50,330 bases of DNA from Akkermansiaceae bacterium (GCA_015062055.1 SUVK01000015.1:1-50330), one strand, 5' to 3'. Positions 33,160-42,475 are shown, numbered from the stretch's first letter. Notes: generated from the letters alone by a model not told the origin. Numbers and translations are program-made.

Positions 33160-34455
33160 ATGCGATACATTCTCAAACCACTCAACGCCATCATCGACTC
33201 TTGTTTTGCTTGGTTTACCCCGGGTTGGCGGCGTAAGGGGCACGAAGCCCGTGCCGCTCTCACGCGCTATTGTAATTATAACAAACCCACTCTTACAGAG
33301 GAAAGAGCCCAACAGTACACCACACTGCTCAACAATATCAAAGAAGCTCTTTTATATTGGAAAAAGCAAGAAGTCATTGAGTTAACAGAAAAGATAAAAA
33401 GCCAAGGCGAAGGGTTGGATGGGTTCAACCGAGAAGTGGCTCTGGAGATTATTGAGTCATTTTTCGTGATTATGGTTGTTTTCTTAGGTATCAGAACCTA
33501 CTATTTGCAGCCGTTCCGCATACCCACAGGCTCCATGCAGCCCACCCTCAACGGTATCACCATCCACGATATTGAGGAAAAAGACATTCCCGCTGCCCCG
33601 CAACGATGGTTGGAAGCCGTAACACATGGCAGTGAATATGTTAACATCAAAATTGACAGCCCGAAAACCATTGTTGATATGAGAACGGAACAGTATCTAC
33701 TGCTGTTCACGCGCACGGTCATTACCTTTAGCGATGGCTCCAAAGAGACGATTCCCTGTGCGGAAGGCGCTTTGGCCGACTACTTCCTCGAGAAAGGTAT
33801 TATCGATGAGAATGGCGTATGCCGAAGTTTAAGACCGGGTGAAACGCTCATATGCGCAAGGCTGGATGCAGGTGATATGGTGGTCGTTAATCGAATGGCA
33901 TACCATTTCCGCAAACCCGAGCTGGGCGAAACCTTTGTGTTTGACACCAGAGGCATCAACACCAACACACCTCAAGCCATGCCCGATCAAAGTAACGCCA
34001 GTCATTTCATCAAGCGACTTTGCGGATTACCCGGCGACAAATTGGAAATACAAACGCCTCATCTCATCATCAACGGTGAGATAGCAAAGTCCCCTTATAT
34101 ACAGCGCGTAGCAGCTTGCCAAGAGCCATATAACTCAACCGGTTACAACAAAGAGTCCAGACCTGTCAGATTAGATATGCCGGGGATGTCACAAACAGAG
34201 AAAGCTTCTAATGCCAGAAAATATTATTTCGATAAGGCAAAATATGACCAACTCTGCATTTCGGAAGACAAGCCTGTTATGACTCTTAGCAACAGTCCGT
34301 CTGCCCCCAACCTGAGAGAATATGCAGCCTTGGGCGATAACACAAAAAAATCCAAAGACTCGCGCTATTGGGGACCTGTTCGTCAATTCAACATATTAGG
34401 GCCTGCCGTGTTTACCGTATGGCCGTTCTCATCCCACTGGGGCTCCATTGAATAA
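33160..34455 (+). CDS. lepB: Signal peptidase I with N-terminal extension and insertion
   Basis: A 431-residue type I signal peptidase, which cleaves signal peptides outside the inner membrane. Catalytic Ser 125 lies in IPTGSMQPTL, and catalytic Lys 285 in HFIKRLCGLPGD. The last conserved box LGDNTKKSKDSRYWGPV is present near 390-406. Two unusual parts: about 90 hydrophilic residues before the first transmembrane segment (about 98-114), and roughly 150 residues between the Ser and Lys against 40-60 in simple bacterial forms. A TAGAAT -10-like box at 33145-33150 lies just before the ATG, but its -35 spacing is poor. Confidence 0.93.
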   Translation: MRYILKPLNAIIDSCFAWFTPGWRRKGHEARAALTRYCNYNKPTLTEERAQQYTTLLNNIKEALLYWKKQEVIELTEKIKSQGEGLDGFNREVALEIIESFFVIMVVFLGIRTYYLQPFRIPTGSMQPTLNGITIHDIEEKDIPAAPQRWLEAVTHGSEYVNIKIDSPKTIVDMRTEQYLLLFTRTVITFSDGSKETIPCAEGALADYFLEKGIIDENGVCRSLRPGETLICARLDAGDMVVVNRMAYHFRKPELGETFVFDTRGINTNTPQAMPDQSNASHFIKRLCGLPGDKLEIQTPHLIINGEIAKSPYIQRVAACQEPYNSTGYNKESRPVRLDMPGMSQTEKASNARKYYFDKAKYDQLCISEDKPVMTLSNSPSAPNLREYAALGDNTKKSKDSRYWGPVRQFNILGPAVFTVWPFSSHWGSIE

Positions 34456-34476
34456 AACAACTCTCTCCATTCCACC

Positions 34477-35382
34477 ATGTCCGAAGCTGATTCCATCACA
34501 AAAAACGCTAAATCTAACTTAGCATTCACCCTGCTCGACTTACCGCCCGAGAAGCGCATGCACATGGCACAATTCTACGCATTTTGTCGAATCATCGACG
34601 ACATAGTAGACGAGCCCGGCATGAGCGAGCAAGAGCGGCACGATGCACTCAACCGCTGGGCTGCCGTTATTACCGGGCAAATAGCGCCACAGGCCGGTAT
34701 AGAAACCGAGGTGCGAGAATTGGTAAGCACACTCAATTTGAACACAGCCCCCATGCTCGAATTGATAGCAGGCTGCAGAAGTGACATACACCCACAACAG
34801 CCGAAAACGAGAGAAGAGCTTCTTGCCTACGCATACAAGGTCGCAGGTTGTGTCGGTATTACCAGTGCCACCGTCATGGGAGCCTCCGAAAAGGCACGTG
34901 ACTATGCGATTGCGCTGGGCTACGCATTACAGCTGGTCAATATCCTCAGAGACGTAGCGGAAGATTGTCGCAAATATGAAAGATTCTACTTACCGTTAGA
35001 GGATATGGAGTTCTTCGGAGTCAGCCACGATGACATCCGCAATCAAAAGTACAGTTACAAGGTGCGACAACTCTTGGCTTACGAGGCCGCCATTGCAGAA
35101 AAGTTCTTCGGAGACGCCGAAGAAATGTATCAAAAATTGTCGGTAGAAGACCGCAATGCCCTCATCCCTGCACAAGCCATGAGCCTCATCTACCGCAATA
35201 TCCTGACAAAGATGGAGTCCGACGAATTCCGCATTTTCGAAAGGCGCTACAGCGTCAACAACTTCCGAAAGCTCTGGTTCCTGCTTCGAGCCCGTCTCGG
35301 TACAGTGGAGTTCCCCTCATTCCCCGGTATTTCTGACTGGAACTTTTTCAAAAACAAGAACGAAAATAACGAAAAAAAATAA
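34477..35382 (+). CDS. Squalene/phytoene synthase family protein
   Basis: A 301-residue prenyl-transferring enzyme that couples two prenyl diphosphates head to head. Both Asp-rich metal motifs are present: IIDDIVDE at 39-46 and NILRDVAED at 155-163. YAYKVAGCVG and RFYLPLEDM are further conserved segments. It could make phytoene or be an HpnC/HpnD-type enzyme of hopanoid/squalene synthesis; none of the usual hopanoid or carotenoid neighbours is present, so the product is undecided. It lies 21 bp after lepB, probably in one transcript with uppP and lepB. Confidence 0.9.
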   Translation: MSEADSITKNAKSNLAFTLLDLPPEKRMHMAQFYAFCRIIDDIVDEPGMSEQERHDALNRWAAVITGQIAPQAGIETEVRELVSTLNLNTAPMLELIAGCRSDIHPQQPKTREELLAYAYKVAGCVGITSATVMGASEKARDYAIALGYALQLVNILRDVAEDCRKYERFYLPLEDMEFFGVSHDDIRNQKYSYKVRQLLAYEAAIAEKFFGDAEEMYQKLSVEDRNALIPAQAMSLIYRNILTKMESDEFRIFERRYSVNNFRKLWFLLRARLGTVEFPSFPGISDWNFFKNKNENNEKK

Positions 35383-35431
35383 GGCCTACAATTTTTCGAC
35401 GAAAAGAGGCATTCTCATACGCCATAACGAC

Positions 35432-35460
35432 TTGACAAAGCGTTTATTTTGAGATAGACT
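35432..35460 (+). promoter_or_regulatory. Promoter, TTGACA-17-TAGACT
   Basis: A perfect TTGACA (35432-35437), a 17-bp spacer and TAGACT (35455-35460). A start near 35467 would either give a leader of about 46 nt to the ATG at 35513 or place a GTG at 35468 almost at the 5' end. Confidence 0.7.
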
Positions 35461-35512
35461 GGCTCGCGTGCCGATAGAATTCGGTCTGCCAACCTCAAAC
35501 CGTATTGCTCAT

Positions 35513-36850
35513 ATGAAGACTCAACTTTACCAAGTAGCAGTGGTTGCAACAGTCACCGCAGCGTTAATATCCTGCGACGACAACCCATTTGCACAGCAAG
35601 ATTCTAACGCACCGGCTACCGGTGAAGCAGCAGCCTCGGCAGAGGTTCAGACCACGGCAGATACCCCCGAATTACCGGCTATTACGCCCGAAGAGGTAAA
35701 CGTAGGCTTCGCCCCGCGCATCAGCGGCATGAAGTTCCTCTCGCAAGAAAGCATAGCGATTAGCACTACCCCGAAAGCCAACGGAGACTTACAAGTTAAA
35801 GCAAAAATCAAGCTCAAGATTACGGAGGATTTGTACAGTCGCAGCGAGAAACCCGCAGAATTCGGGGAGGCCAGAAAGCAAGTGTTTGAGCTGTACCAAA
35901 CCGTTATGCGGCCGGATTCTTCGTATTTGTTAGATATGGGGGCAGAAAACGCGTTACTCAGAGATGAAGACCGTGAAGTACCAGCACTGCCGGAAGATTT
36001 GCAGCAGTTATATAACGAGATGGCGAATTTATCGGAAGGCTACTGCTTCAAGCTGGCACACCCGGCCGGTACAAACCTGGAACTGGAATTAACCATGGAT
36101 GCCCGTTGGCAAGACGGCAAATGGAATACCTCTAACATTATCGAAACCGAAGACATACTCACGCCACTCTCGTTTTTGGCACCGGCCTCAACTCTCGAGC
36201 AGAATGCCCCGATTCTTACCCAAGAGTTCATAGCCGCTCGAATAACAGAAATAGCAGCAAAGGCAGATAGTTTCAAAACAGCAGCAGAAGCTTACCACAA
36301 AACCCGAGAAGAGGCTGCCGCCACCAAACTGAGCGAGCGCCGAGCCAAAGAGTTTGAAGAAAAGCTTAAACAAGAAGAGGAAGCTCAAAAAGCAGCTGAG
36401 GCAGAAGCTGCCAAGAAGGAGTGGAGCGACTTCTGCATCAAATACTTCAGCCCCGGGTGTAAGTTTACCGGAGAATGGACCCGCGATGGCCGTTTCGGCG
36501 AACTGACCATCAGCATCAATGGTGCCACCATGCATGAGAATGCGATTCAGTTCCACGGCGAGCTGTACGACACAAAATTACCACAAGCCCGCATCGGCAT
36601 TACCGGTCGCTGCAGCATGACCAAAGATGAAGATGGCACCTCTAAAGTCAACATCATCTTGTACGAGGGGCAATACGACCCGGATGAACCCACGGCAGAA
36701 ATATATGATGCCCCGGACGGTCGTATGATACTTAATTTCGATAAAAAAGGAAATCTGGGTGGCATAATGACTCGCGCCGCTTGGATAGAAACCCCGAAAA
36801 AGAGCTTCAGCGTTCACTTCAAACCGGCACCCCAAAAAACGCAGAAGTAA
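35513..36850 (+). CDS. Putative lipoprotein with coiled-coil segment, unknown
   Basis: A 445-residue protein. The start at 35513 gives a lipoprotein signal (MKTQLYQVAVVATVTAALISC) with the Cys after Leu-Ile-Ser. A GTG at 35468 would bury it behind a hydrophilic leader and is rejected. The mature part has an N-terminal low-complexity Ala/Thr stretch and a conserved-looking beta region (NVGFAPRISGMKFL). A charged, Glu/Lys/Ala-rich coiled coil near residues 272-305 precedes a C-terminal domain that contains KYFSPGCKFTGEWTRDGRFGE. No family is recognised. Confidence 0.65.
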   Translation: MKTQLYQVAVVATVTAALISCDDNPFAQQDSNAPATGEAAASAEVQTTADTPELPAITPEEVNVGFAPRISGMKFLSQESIAISTTPKANGDLQVKAKIKLKITEDLYSRSEKPAEFGEARKQVFELYQTVMRPDSSYLLDMGAENALLRDEDREVPALPEDLQQLYNEMANLSEGYCFKLAHPAGTNLELELTMDARWQDGKWNTSNIIETEDILTPLSFLAPASTLEQNAPILTQEFIAARITEIAAKADSFKTAAEAYHKTREEAAATKLSERRAKEFEEKLKQEEEAQKAAEAEAAKKEWSDFCIKYFSPGCKFTGEWTRDGRFGELTISINGATMHENAIQFHGELYDTKLPQARIGITGRCSMTKDEDGTSKVNIILYEGQYDPDEPTAEIYDAPDGRMILNFDKKGNLGGIMTRAAWIETPKKSFSVHFKPAPQKTQK

Positions 36851-36865
36851 TATTCATTTACAATA

Positions 36866-36902
36866 CAAAAAGAGCCGCTTCGAGGAATATCGAAGCGGCT
36901 CT
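36866..36902. terminator. Bidirectional terminator
   Basis: AGAGCCGCTTCGA (36871-36883) pairs perfectly with TCGAAGCGGCTCT (36890-36902), loop GGAATA. On the minus strand it is followed by five T (complement of 36867-36871), so it ends hisIE strongly; on the plus strand it can end the lipoprotein gene. Confidence 0.85.
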
Positions 36903-36929
36903 CTTGGTATATTACAACGGATTTGGGAA

Positions 36930-37544
36930 TCAGTGTTTTTTCCAACCGGGCTTATGGCGAGAAGCCAACTCATCAATCACCTGTTCAATGCGCAGCCCTT
37001 TAGAAGTAAGCAACACGATAAGGTGATAAAGCATATCAGAAGCCTCGTAAAGCAAGCGCTCGTTGGTACCGTTGCATGCTTCTATACAAGCCTCAAGAGC
37101 TTCTTCACCCACTTTTTGAGCCATACGGTTCACACCATCGCGAAAGAGCGAAGTAGTGTACGAGCCCTCGGGCATTTCCTCGTGGCGTTTGTTGATAAAG
37201 TCTTGCAATTCGGTAAGGAAGAGAAGCGAGCTTGCCCGATTCTCATCGCCCCAACAAGTATCGGTGCCGGTATGGCACACCGGACCATGAGGCTTGGCTT
37301 GAATAAGCAGGGTATCCCCATCGCAATCCGACTTAATGTCGACTACATCCAAATAATTACCGCTCGTCTCACCTTTAGTCCACAAGCACTGGCGACTGCG
37401 ACTGAAAAAACAGACACGCCCGGACTCCTGCGTACGAGCAAACGACTCGGCATTCATATAGCCGAGCATCAGCACCTTGCCGGTAACGGAATCTTGAATA
37501 ATAGCCGGTACCAACCCACCACATTTATCAAAATTTATATTCAT
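36930..37544 (-). CDS. hisI: Bifunctional phosphoribosyl-AMP cyclohydrolase / phosphoribosyl-ATP pyrophosphatase
   Basis: A 204-residue fused enzyme for steps 2 and 3 of histidine synthesis (HisI plus HisE, often called hisIE). The N-terminal HisI part has [33 protein letters not shown] and [14 protein letters not shown] with metal-binding Cys and His. The C-terminal HisE part has [22 protein letters not shown] and [13 protein letters not shown]. The ATG at 37544 is preferred over a TTG nine bases upstream. hisG lies directly upstream (13-bp gap); the rest of the pathway is elsewhere. Confidence 0.95.
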   Translation of the reverse strand: MNINFDKCGGLVPAIIQDSVTGKVLMLGYMNAESFARTQESGRVCFFSRSRQCLWTKGETSGNYLDVVDIKSDCDGDTLLIQAKPHGPVCHTGTDTCWGDENRASSLLFLTELQDFINKRHEEMPEGSYTTSLFRDGVNRMAQKVGEEALEACIEACNGTNERLLYEASDMLYHLIVLLTSKGLRIEQVIDELASRHKPGWKKH

Positions 37545-37557
37545 ATCAAACAAAATT

Positions 37558-38412
37558 TTACAGAATCATTTTCTCAATCGGCAGCACAAGAATGCCCTGA
37601 GCCCCGGCCGCCTTAAGGCGGCCGATGATATCCCAGAAACACTGCTCATCCAAAACGGTATGAATACTACACCATCCTTCTTGAGCCAAGGGCATGATGG
37701 TGGGGCTCTTTACACCCGGTAATACCGCCACAATGTTGTCTACACACTCTTTTGGAGCATTCATCAACACGTAGCGTTTATCGGCCGCGGTCATCACGGC
37801 ATCCATGCGGAAGATGAGTTGCTCAAGCAAGGCTTTTTTCTCAGCACAAAGGCCCTTATGGGCAATCAGCACCGCCTCACTCTCCAGCACAACCTCAACT
37901 TCTTTCAAGTTGTTGCTCACTAAGGTAGCACCACTGCTTACAATATCAAAAATAGCGTCTGCCAGCCCAATGCCGGTGGCAATCTCCACAGAGCCGGTAA
38001 TAACATGAATATGGGCTTGCACCCCCTGCTCTTTGAGCCACTTTCGCAAGATACCGGGGTAAGAGGTGGCGATTCTGCGCCCCTCTAACCACTGCGGGCC
38101 ACAGTAGTCATGCTCCTTGGGTATGGCAATACTCAAACGGCAACCACCAAAGCCCAAGTTCTTCACGATGTCGGCATCGCCCTCGCGCTCCAAATACTCA
38201 TTGAGCCCGACCACGCCGATATCGGCCACACCATCCGTCACGGTCTCGGGGATATCGTCATCTCGCAGGTAAAGTACCTCCATAGGGAACTTGCGGGCGG
38301 CGACCAACAACGTGCGCTTGGAAGAGCTCACTTTGATACCGGCCTCTGCCAGCAGCTCCATCGTGTCTTCATTCAAGCGACCTTTTGACTGTACTGCAAT
38401 TCTCAATTTCAT
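37558..38412 (-). CDS. hisG: ATP phosphoribosyltransferase, long form
   Basis: A 284-residue HisG, the first enzyme of histidine synthesis (ATP plus PRPP). [19 protein letters not shown] is the N-terminal family motif, and [18 protein letters not shown] is the PRPP-binding segment. A C-terminal domain from about 215 to 284 ([21 protein letters not shown]) is the regulatory histidine-sensing domain of the long form, which works without HisZ. The start at 38412 matches the family. A 20-bp perfect palindrome at 37605-37624 lies within its codons. Confidence 0.95.
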   Translation of the reverse strand: MKLRIAVQSKGRLNEDTMELLAEAGIKVSSSKRTLLVAARKFPMEVLYLRDDDIPETVTDGVADIGVVGLNEYLEREGDADIVKNLGFGGCRLSIAIPKEHDYCGPQWLEGRRIATSYPGILRKWLKEQGVQAHIHVITGSVEIATGIGLADAIFDIVSSGATLVSNNLKEVEVVLESEAVLIAHKGLCAEKKALLEQLIFRMDAVMTAADKRYVLMNAPKECVDNIVAVLPGVKSPTIMPLAQEGWCSIHTVLDEQCFWDIIGRLKAAGAQGILVLPIEKMIL

Positions 38413-38460
38413 GATTTACGGTATAAAAATGGTTCTGCTCCCTTTATTTCGGGCGCGCGT

Positions 38461-38489
38461 ATTGTACTACACAAATGAAGACTTGTCGC
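38461..38489 (-). promoter_or_regulatory. Putative hisG promoter, GCGACA-17-TACAAT
   Basis: Minus strand: GCGACA (38489-38484) and TACAAT (38466-38461), a 17-bp spacer; leader about 40 nt. The 277-bp region between hisG and oppF also has an inverted repeat GACGT-TTTTTT-ACGTC near 38508-38523 and otherwise nothing I can identify. Confidence 0.4.
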
Positions 38490-38636
38490 GCACAAAATTG
38501 ACTAACAGACGTTTTTTTACGTCACCCACACGCATTTTGAGCATTTTAGGGATAAAATAATTCCCCAAAGTTATCGTTTCATGCTTCGTTCCGGAGCTAA
38601 ATTACAAAATCGGGGGCAGATAGAACAATTTAGCAC

Positions 38637-38665
38637 TTGCAGGACAAGGTACTTCGTGGTAGAGT
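38637..38665 (+). promoter_or_regulatory. Promoter for oppF, TTGCAG-17-TAGAGT
   Basis: TTGCAG (38637-38642), a 17-bp spacer and TAGAGT (38660-38665). The predicted start near 38672 is about 18 nt before the ATG at 38690. Confidence 0.6.
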
Positions 38666-38689
38666 ATGCGTGACGACACCATCTGAACC

Positions 38690-39703
38690 ATGAGCACCGT
38701 TCTGGAAGTATCTCACCTCAGCATGCACTTTCCGGTGCGAGGGGGTGTTTTTGCCCGAAAAAAAGGCACAGTAAAGGCGGTAGACAATGTTTCGTTCAGC
38801 ATATCGCCCGGGGAGACATTGGGACTAGTGGGCGAAAGCGGCTGTGGCAAGAGCACGCTCGGGCGTTGTATCATTCGACTGCTAGAGCCTACATCGGGCA
38901 AGATTAAACTCATGGGCAAAGATATTACCCACCGCTCACAGTGGTCGCTTCGGCGCATACGCCGCAAGGTACAGATGGTATTTCAAGACCCGGCAGGCTC
39001 CCTCGACCCGCGTATGGATGTGCGTCATATCATTGCAGAGCCACTTAACATACAATCAATAGGCAGCAAAGCAGAGCGACGCCAAAGGGTAAATGAGCTG
39101 CTGGATATGGTAGGCTTGGCACAAACGGATGCCGATAAATTTCCCCACGAGTTTTCCGGCGGTCAGCGACAACGCATCGGTATTGCCCGAGCCTTGGCTC
39201 AAAAGCCACAGCTACTCATTTTAGATGAGCCGGTCAGTGCGCTGGACGTATCGGTACAATCACAGGTACTCAACCTGCTGCTCGATCTTCAAAAAGAGTT
39301 ACGCCTCTCATATCTGTTCATATCTCACGATTTATCTGTAGTTCGCCATGTCTCGGACCGCGTGGCCGTTATGTACATGGGCAAGATAGTCGAAATGGGC
39401 GGGGCCGACGCCATGTACTACAACCCGCACCACGCATACTCCAAGGCATTGCTGGCAGCTATCCCCAAACCGGACCCCACCTGCCGAGACTACACCCCGG
39501 TCTTACCGGGCGATGTGCCCTCCCCCATAGACCCGCCACCCGGCAGTGCCTTTGGTCGGCGCATCAACCACCCGTATCTCGAGGCCACATTGGGCATGGA
39601 TCTCAGCCCCGTAGAAATTGAGCCGGGCCATTGGGTTTCGCCCGATCCCTGCGCCGTATCACTTGCAGATCTGGCCAAAATGGGCATAGACATTTACCAA
39701 TAA
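38690..39703 (+). CDS. oppF: Orphan peptide-transporter ATPase, OppF/DppF type
   Basis: A 337-residue ABC ATPase. Walker A is GESGCGKST, the signature motif is FSGGQRQRIGIARAL, and Walker B is LLILDEPVSALD. The C-terminal oligopeptide/dipeptide domain contains HPYLEATLGMDLSPVE. The normal partner OppD is not in the window, and the oppABC genes are 33 kb away without an ATPase. This may be their ATPase, with a second one elsewhere, but pairing cannot be proved here. tatC begins 15 bp downstream. Confidence 0.93.
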   Translation: MSTVLEVSHLSMHFPVRGGVFARKKGTVKAVDNVSFSISPGETLGLVGESGCGKSTLGRCIIRLLEPTSGKIKLMGKDITHRSQWSLRRIRRKVQMVFQDPAGSLDPRMDVRHIIAEPLNIQSIGSKAERRQRVNELLDMVGLAQTDADKFPHEFSGGQRQRIGIARALAQKPQLLILDEPVSALDVSVQSQVLNLLLDLQKELRLSYLFISHDLSVVRHVSDRVAVMYMGKIVEMGGADAMYYNPHHAYSKALLAAIPKPDPTCRDYTPVLPGDVPSPIDPPPGSAFGRRINHPYLEATLGMDLSPVEIEPGHWVSPDPCAVSLADLAKMGIDIYQ

Positions 39704-39718
39704 AGCCGGTAGTAGTTT

Positions 39719-40816
39719 ATGTTCTTTCTCAAGCAACTGTTTCGCGCCCGAGAGCACACACAAATCAAGCCCGAGAACCCGGAGGGCTACATGAGCGTGC
39801 TGGAGCATTTGGAGGCCCTGCGGCACACCATCATCCGTATGCTCGTAACGGTTTTTGTTTCGATGTTGCTCTGTTTCGGATTTACGCAAGAGATTATGGA
39901 TTTTTTACGATATCCGGCAGAAAAAATGAGCGAACGGCACGAGGCATCGCAGTTACCTGCCGGAGTTGAGGCTCAACACTGGCAGAGAGCCAAAGAACTG
40001 GCAGCCATTGCACCGACTTTACCCCCCGAGGCGGTGAACAGTCTCAACGTACAACACGATGAGACAACCGTAAAACTCGCTCAAATAATCCCCTTGGTAA
40101 AGGCAGCCCGAACGCTGCCGCAAAAACAACAAGAAGAGTGGCTCAAAAACAGCATTAAACCGACAGAATACAACCTTGCGTTATCGATTCTGAAAAGCGG
40201 CGTACCCCTGCATCCGCAAAACACAAGCGACCACATCAAACTCATGGGGGCATTTCAACCCGGGGAGGCCTTTATGCTTTCGGTTCAGCTGGCCTTTTTT
40301 GCAGGAATCATTTTAGCATTTCCGCTATTAATGATTTTTCTGTTCAACTTCATCATACCGGGGCTGCTGGAGCACGAGAAACGCATTTTGTACAAGAGTG
40401 CGGCATGGGGGTTCTTGCTATTCTTAGGCGGGTGCGCGTTTGCCTATTGGGGGGTATTGCCCAGAATACTGGGGTTCTTTTATCAATACTCACTTGGAAT
40501 GGGCATAGCAAACGACTGGCGCATCGGCTACTATCTCACCTTTGCCATAAAGCTTATATTCATCTTCGGAGTCATCTTTGAATTACCGGTAATCGTGATA
40601 CCGCTCATCAAGCTCGGCATTCTCAATTATGAGAGCATGAAAAGCACGAGGGGGTATGCGCTCATCGGTGTGTTTGCCATAGCGTTAATACTGGCCCCGG
40701 CGCCCGACCCGGGCACCATGCTGTTGATGGCCCTGCCCATGTACGCCCTCTACGAGCTTTGCATCCTCTTTGCACGCATAGAATACCGCAAACATCAATG
40801 CCCTCATACCACATGA
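39719..40816 (+). CDS. tatC: Sec-independent translocase TatC with enlarged first periplasmic loop
   Basis: A 365-residue inner-membrane receptor of the twin-arginine export system. SVLEHLEALRHTIIRMLVTV is the conserved N-terminal segment with the signal-peptide-binding Glu. QPGEAFMLSVQLAFFAGIILAFPLLM, LLEHEKRILY and FGVIFELPVIVI are family motifs. A stretch of about 75-90 extra residues lies between the first and second membrane segments (about 68-175, mostly polar and Gln/Pro-rich), far longer than usual. No tatA or tatB gene is adjacent. Its stop overlaps the next gene (ATGA). Confidence 0.93.
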   Translation: MFFLKQLFRAREHTQIKPENPEGYMSVLEHLEALRHTIIRMLVTVFVSMLLCFGFTQEIMDFLRYPAEKMSERHEASQLPAGVEAQHWQRAKELAAIAPTLPPEAVNSLNVQHDETTVKLAQIIPLVKAARTLPQKQQEEWLKNSIKPTEYNLALSILKSGVPLHPQNTSDHIKLMGAFQPGEAFMLSVQLAFFAGIILAFPLLMIFLFNFIIPGLLEHEKRILYKSAAWGFLLFLGGCAFAYWGVLPRILGFFYQYSLGMGIANDWRIGYYLTFAIKLIFIFGVIFELPVIVIPLIKLGILNYESMKSTRGYALIGVFAIALILAPAPDPGTMLLMALPMYALYELCILFARIEYRKHQCPHTT

Positions 40817-41694
40817 CCCGCCTTCTTTGTTTCATTATCTCGTTTCTTATCTTTCTTGCCCCCGTCTTTGCCGGTTCGCAGCAAGATAAACCTAAAAAGC
40901 TCAAGACAAGAGATTTCTCCTCCGCTGCCAAATATAAACAAAAAATTAGGGAGCAACAAACAGCGCAGGTAAACTTTTCTCAATACGTACTGTTTGTCAT
41001 CCAAAAACAAATGCCGGTGGGCGGGGGCTACTCTGCCACGCCCGAAACCGTCAATCATCTTGCAGGCAACGTTGTCAGCTGGGACGCCGAGGCTCAAAAA
41101 CTCGTCATCACTCCGCTCAATGCACGCCCCTCGTTTTGCTCTGCGGCGTGCTACTTAGTTTTGTTGCAAGCATTACAAAAATGGGAGCAACACACCGGCA
41201 ACAAACTGCCCGCCGAAGCCTGGCAACTCTTCAACATCTGTGAAAACCAGGCAGATGGACACGGGGTGTGGGGGCGTGCCAATGCTAACGGCCCGGGCTT
41301 GGCTAAACTCGTATCAGATGTAGGCGCCGGAGTCAATTTTACGGATATAGCCCTCGCCCGCCCCGGTGATTTTCTGAAAATATTCTGGGGCCCCGATATC
41401 GGGAGAAAAGAGCGCGGGCACCTCGTTGTGTATTTAGGAGCCGAAAAGAAAAACGACCGCATATACCTGCGCTATTGGTCCGCCAACACACCGGATGGCT
41501 ACGGTACCAAAAGTGTGCCGCTCGACAGCATGCACCATCTTATTTTCACCCGAATTACGGCCCCGCAAAACTTTGCCAATGTAACAAAGCTACCGGCAAC
41601 GGACCCGCTGCTGGAAGCCATGCTCACCCGCGATTTTTCTTTTGCACAAGTCATCAAAATGTGCCGCATTCGAATCCCCAAAAAACAAAAGTAA
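40813..41694 (+). CDS. Secreted protein, putative NlpC/P60-like cysteine peptidase
   Basis: A 293-residue protein. MTRLLCFIISFLIFLAPVFA is a signal peptide. The mature protein has Cys residues at 109 and 113 in RPSFCSAACYLVLL and a histidine at 203 in ERGHLVVYLG, spaced as in papain-like amidases (NlpC/P60, CHAP), with ARPGDFLKIFWG before the His. Asn 225 in YWSANTPDG could be a third catalytic residue. The assignment rests on this pattern, not on a confirmed match. The ATG overlaps the tatC stop by four bases, so it is translationally coupled to TatC; it lacks a twin-arginine motif itself. Confidence 0.55.
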   Translation: MTRLLCFIISFLIFLAPVFAGSQQDKPKKLKTRDFSSAAKYKQKIREQQTAQVNFSQYVLFVIQKQMPVGGGYSATPETVNHLAGNVVSWDAEAQKLVITPLNARPSFCSAACYLVLLQALQKWEQHTGNKLPAEAWQLFNICENQADGHGVWGRANANGPGLAKLVSDVGAGVNFTDIALARPGDFLKIFWGPDIGRKERGHLVVYLGAEKKNDRIYLRYWSANTPDGYGTKSVPLDSMHHLIFTRITAPQNFANVTKLPATDPLLEAMLTRDFSFAQVIKMCRIRIPKKQK

Positions 41695-41715
41695 AACACA
41701 AGCAGCGTTTTTAGC

Positions 41716-41743
41716 TTGCAATTTTGCAGAAAACAGGCATAAT
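41716..41743 (+). promoter_or_regulatory. Promoter for adk, TTGCAA-16-CATAAT
   Basis: TTGCAA (41716-41721), a 16-bp spacer and CATAAT (41738-41743). The leader to the ATG at 41793 is about 43 nt. Confidence 0.5.
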
Positions 41744-41792
41744 GGACGCGCAGGCTGTCGATGAATGCAGCCTTTCAAGCTTACACAAAAAA

Positions 41793-42446
41793 ATGAAAAC
41801 ACTCAAGCGATTCGTACTTGTAGGCGCCCCTGCATCCGGCAAGGGCACGCAGTCTTCTTTCCTTTCCGAGACATACGGTCTGAAGCCGCTGAGCACCGGT
41901 GCTCTGCTGCGTGCAGAAATTGCAGCAGGCTCAGAGCTTGGTCTCGAGGCCAAAAAGTACATGGATGCCGCCATGTTTGTGCCCGATGAAGTCGTGAACG
42001 GCATTGTTGCCAAATGGCTTGGTGAGAACAAGGATTGCGGTTGTCTGCTCGATGGCTATCCCCGCACCGTTGCACAGGCTGAAACGCTCGATGCCAACCT
42101 CACCGCTATGGGCTTGGGGGTAGACATTGTTGTATACCTCAACGTGGCTGCAGAGCTTATCGAGGCCCGCATGCTCAAGCGTAAGGCCTGCCCCGCTTGT
42201 GGCGAAACCACCCGCAACGGCGAAGAGATTTGCCCCAAGTGCGGCGGCGCCATGATTGTGCGTACCGACGACAACCCCGAGGCTTTCGCCAAGCGTCGCA
42301 AAGACTACGAGACCCTCACCGTACCCGTGGTAGAGCACTACCGCGCACAGGGCAAGGTTGTTCAAATCGATGTCGTTGAAGAGGGCGAACCCGAAGACGT
42401 ATCTGCCCGCATTGCAGCAGCTGTACGCGGCTACTGCGAGAAATAA
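41793..42446 (+). CDS. adk: Adenylate kinase with zinc-type lid
   Basis: A 217-residue enzyme interconverting ATP, AMP and ADP. VGAPASGKGTQS is the Walker A motif, and LLDGYPRTVAQA is the conserved Asp-Gly-Tyr-Pro-Arg motif. The lid holds four Cys in CPACGETTRNGEEICPKCGG, a zinc-binding lid as in many Gram-positive and other long forms. The start at 41793 gives the standard N-terminus; a longer frame from 41724 crosses the promoter. A good terminator follows. Confidence 0.95.
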   Translation: MKTLKRFVLVGAPASGKGTQSSFLSETYGLKPLSTGALLRAEIAAGSELGLEAKKYMDAAMFVPDEVVNGIVAKWLGENKDCGCLLDGYPRTVAQAETLDANLTAMGLGVDIVVYLNVAAELIEARMLKRKACPACGETTRNGEEICPKCGGAMIVRTDDNPEAFAKRRKDYETLTVPVVEHYRAQGKVVQIDVVEEGEPEDVSARIAAAVRGYCEK

Positions 42447-42475
42447 GCACAACTCATTGAAAAAAACATTTTTTC

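Noticed and set aside
37605..37624. A 20-bp perfect palindrome within hisG
   Set aside because: It falls in codons for a conserved Gly-Arg-Leu-Lys-Ala-Ala-Gly stretch, so the codons may produce it; no regulatory role is supported.
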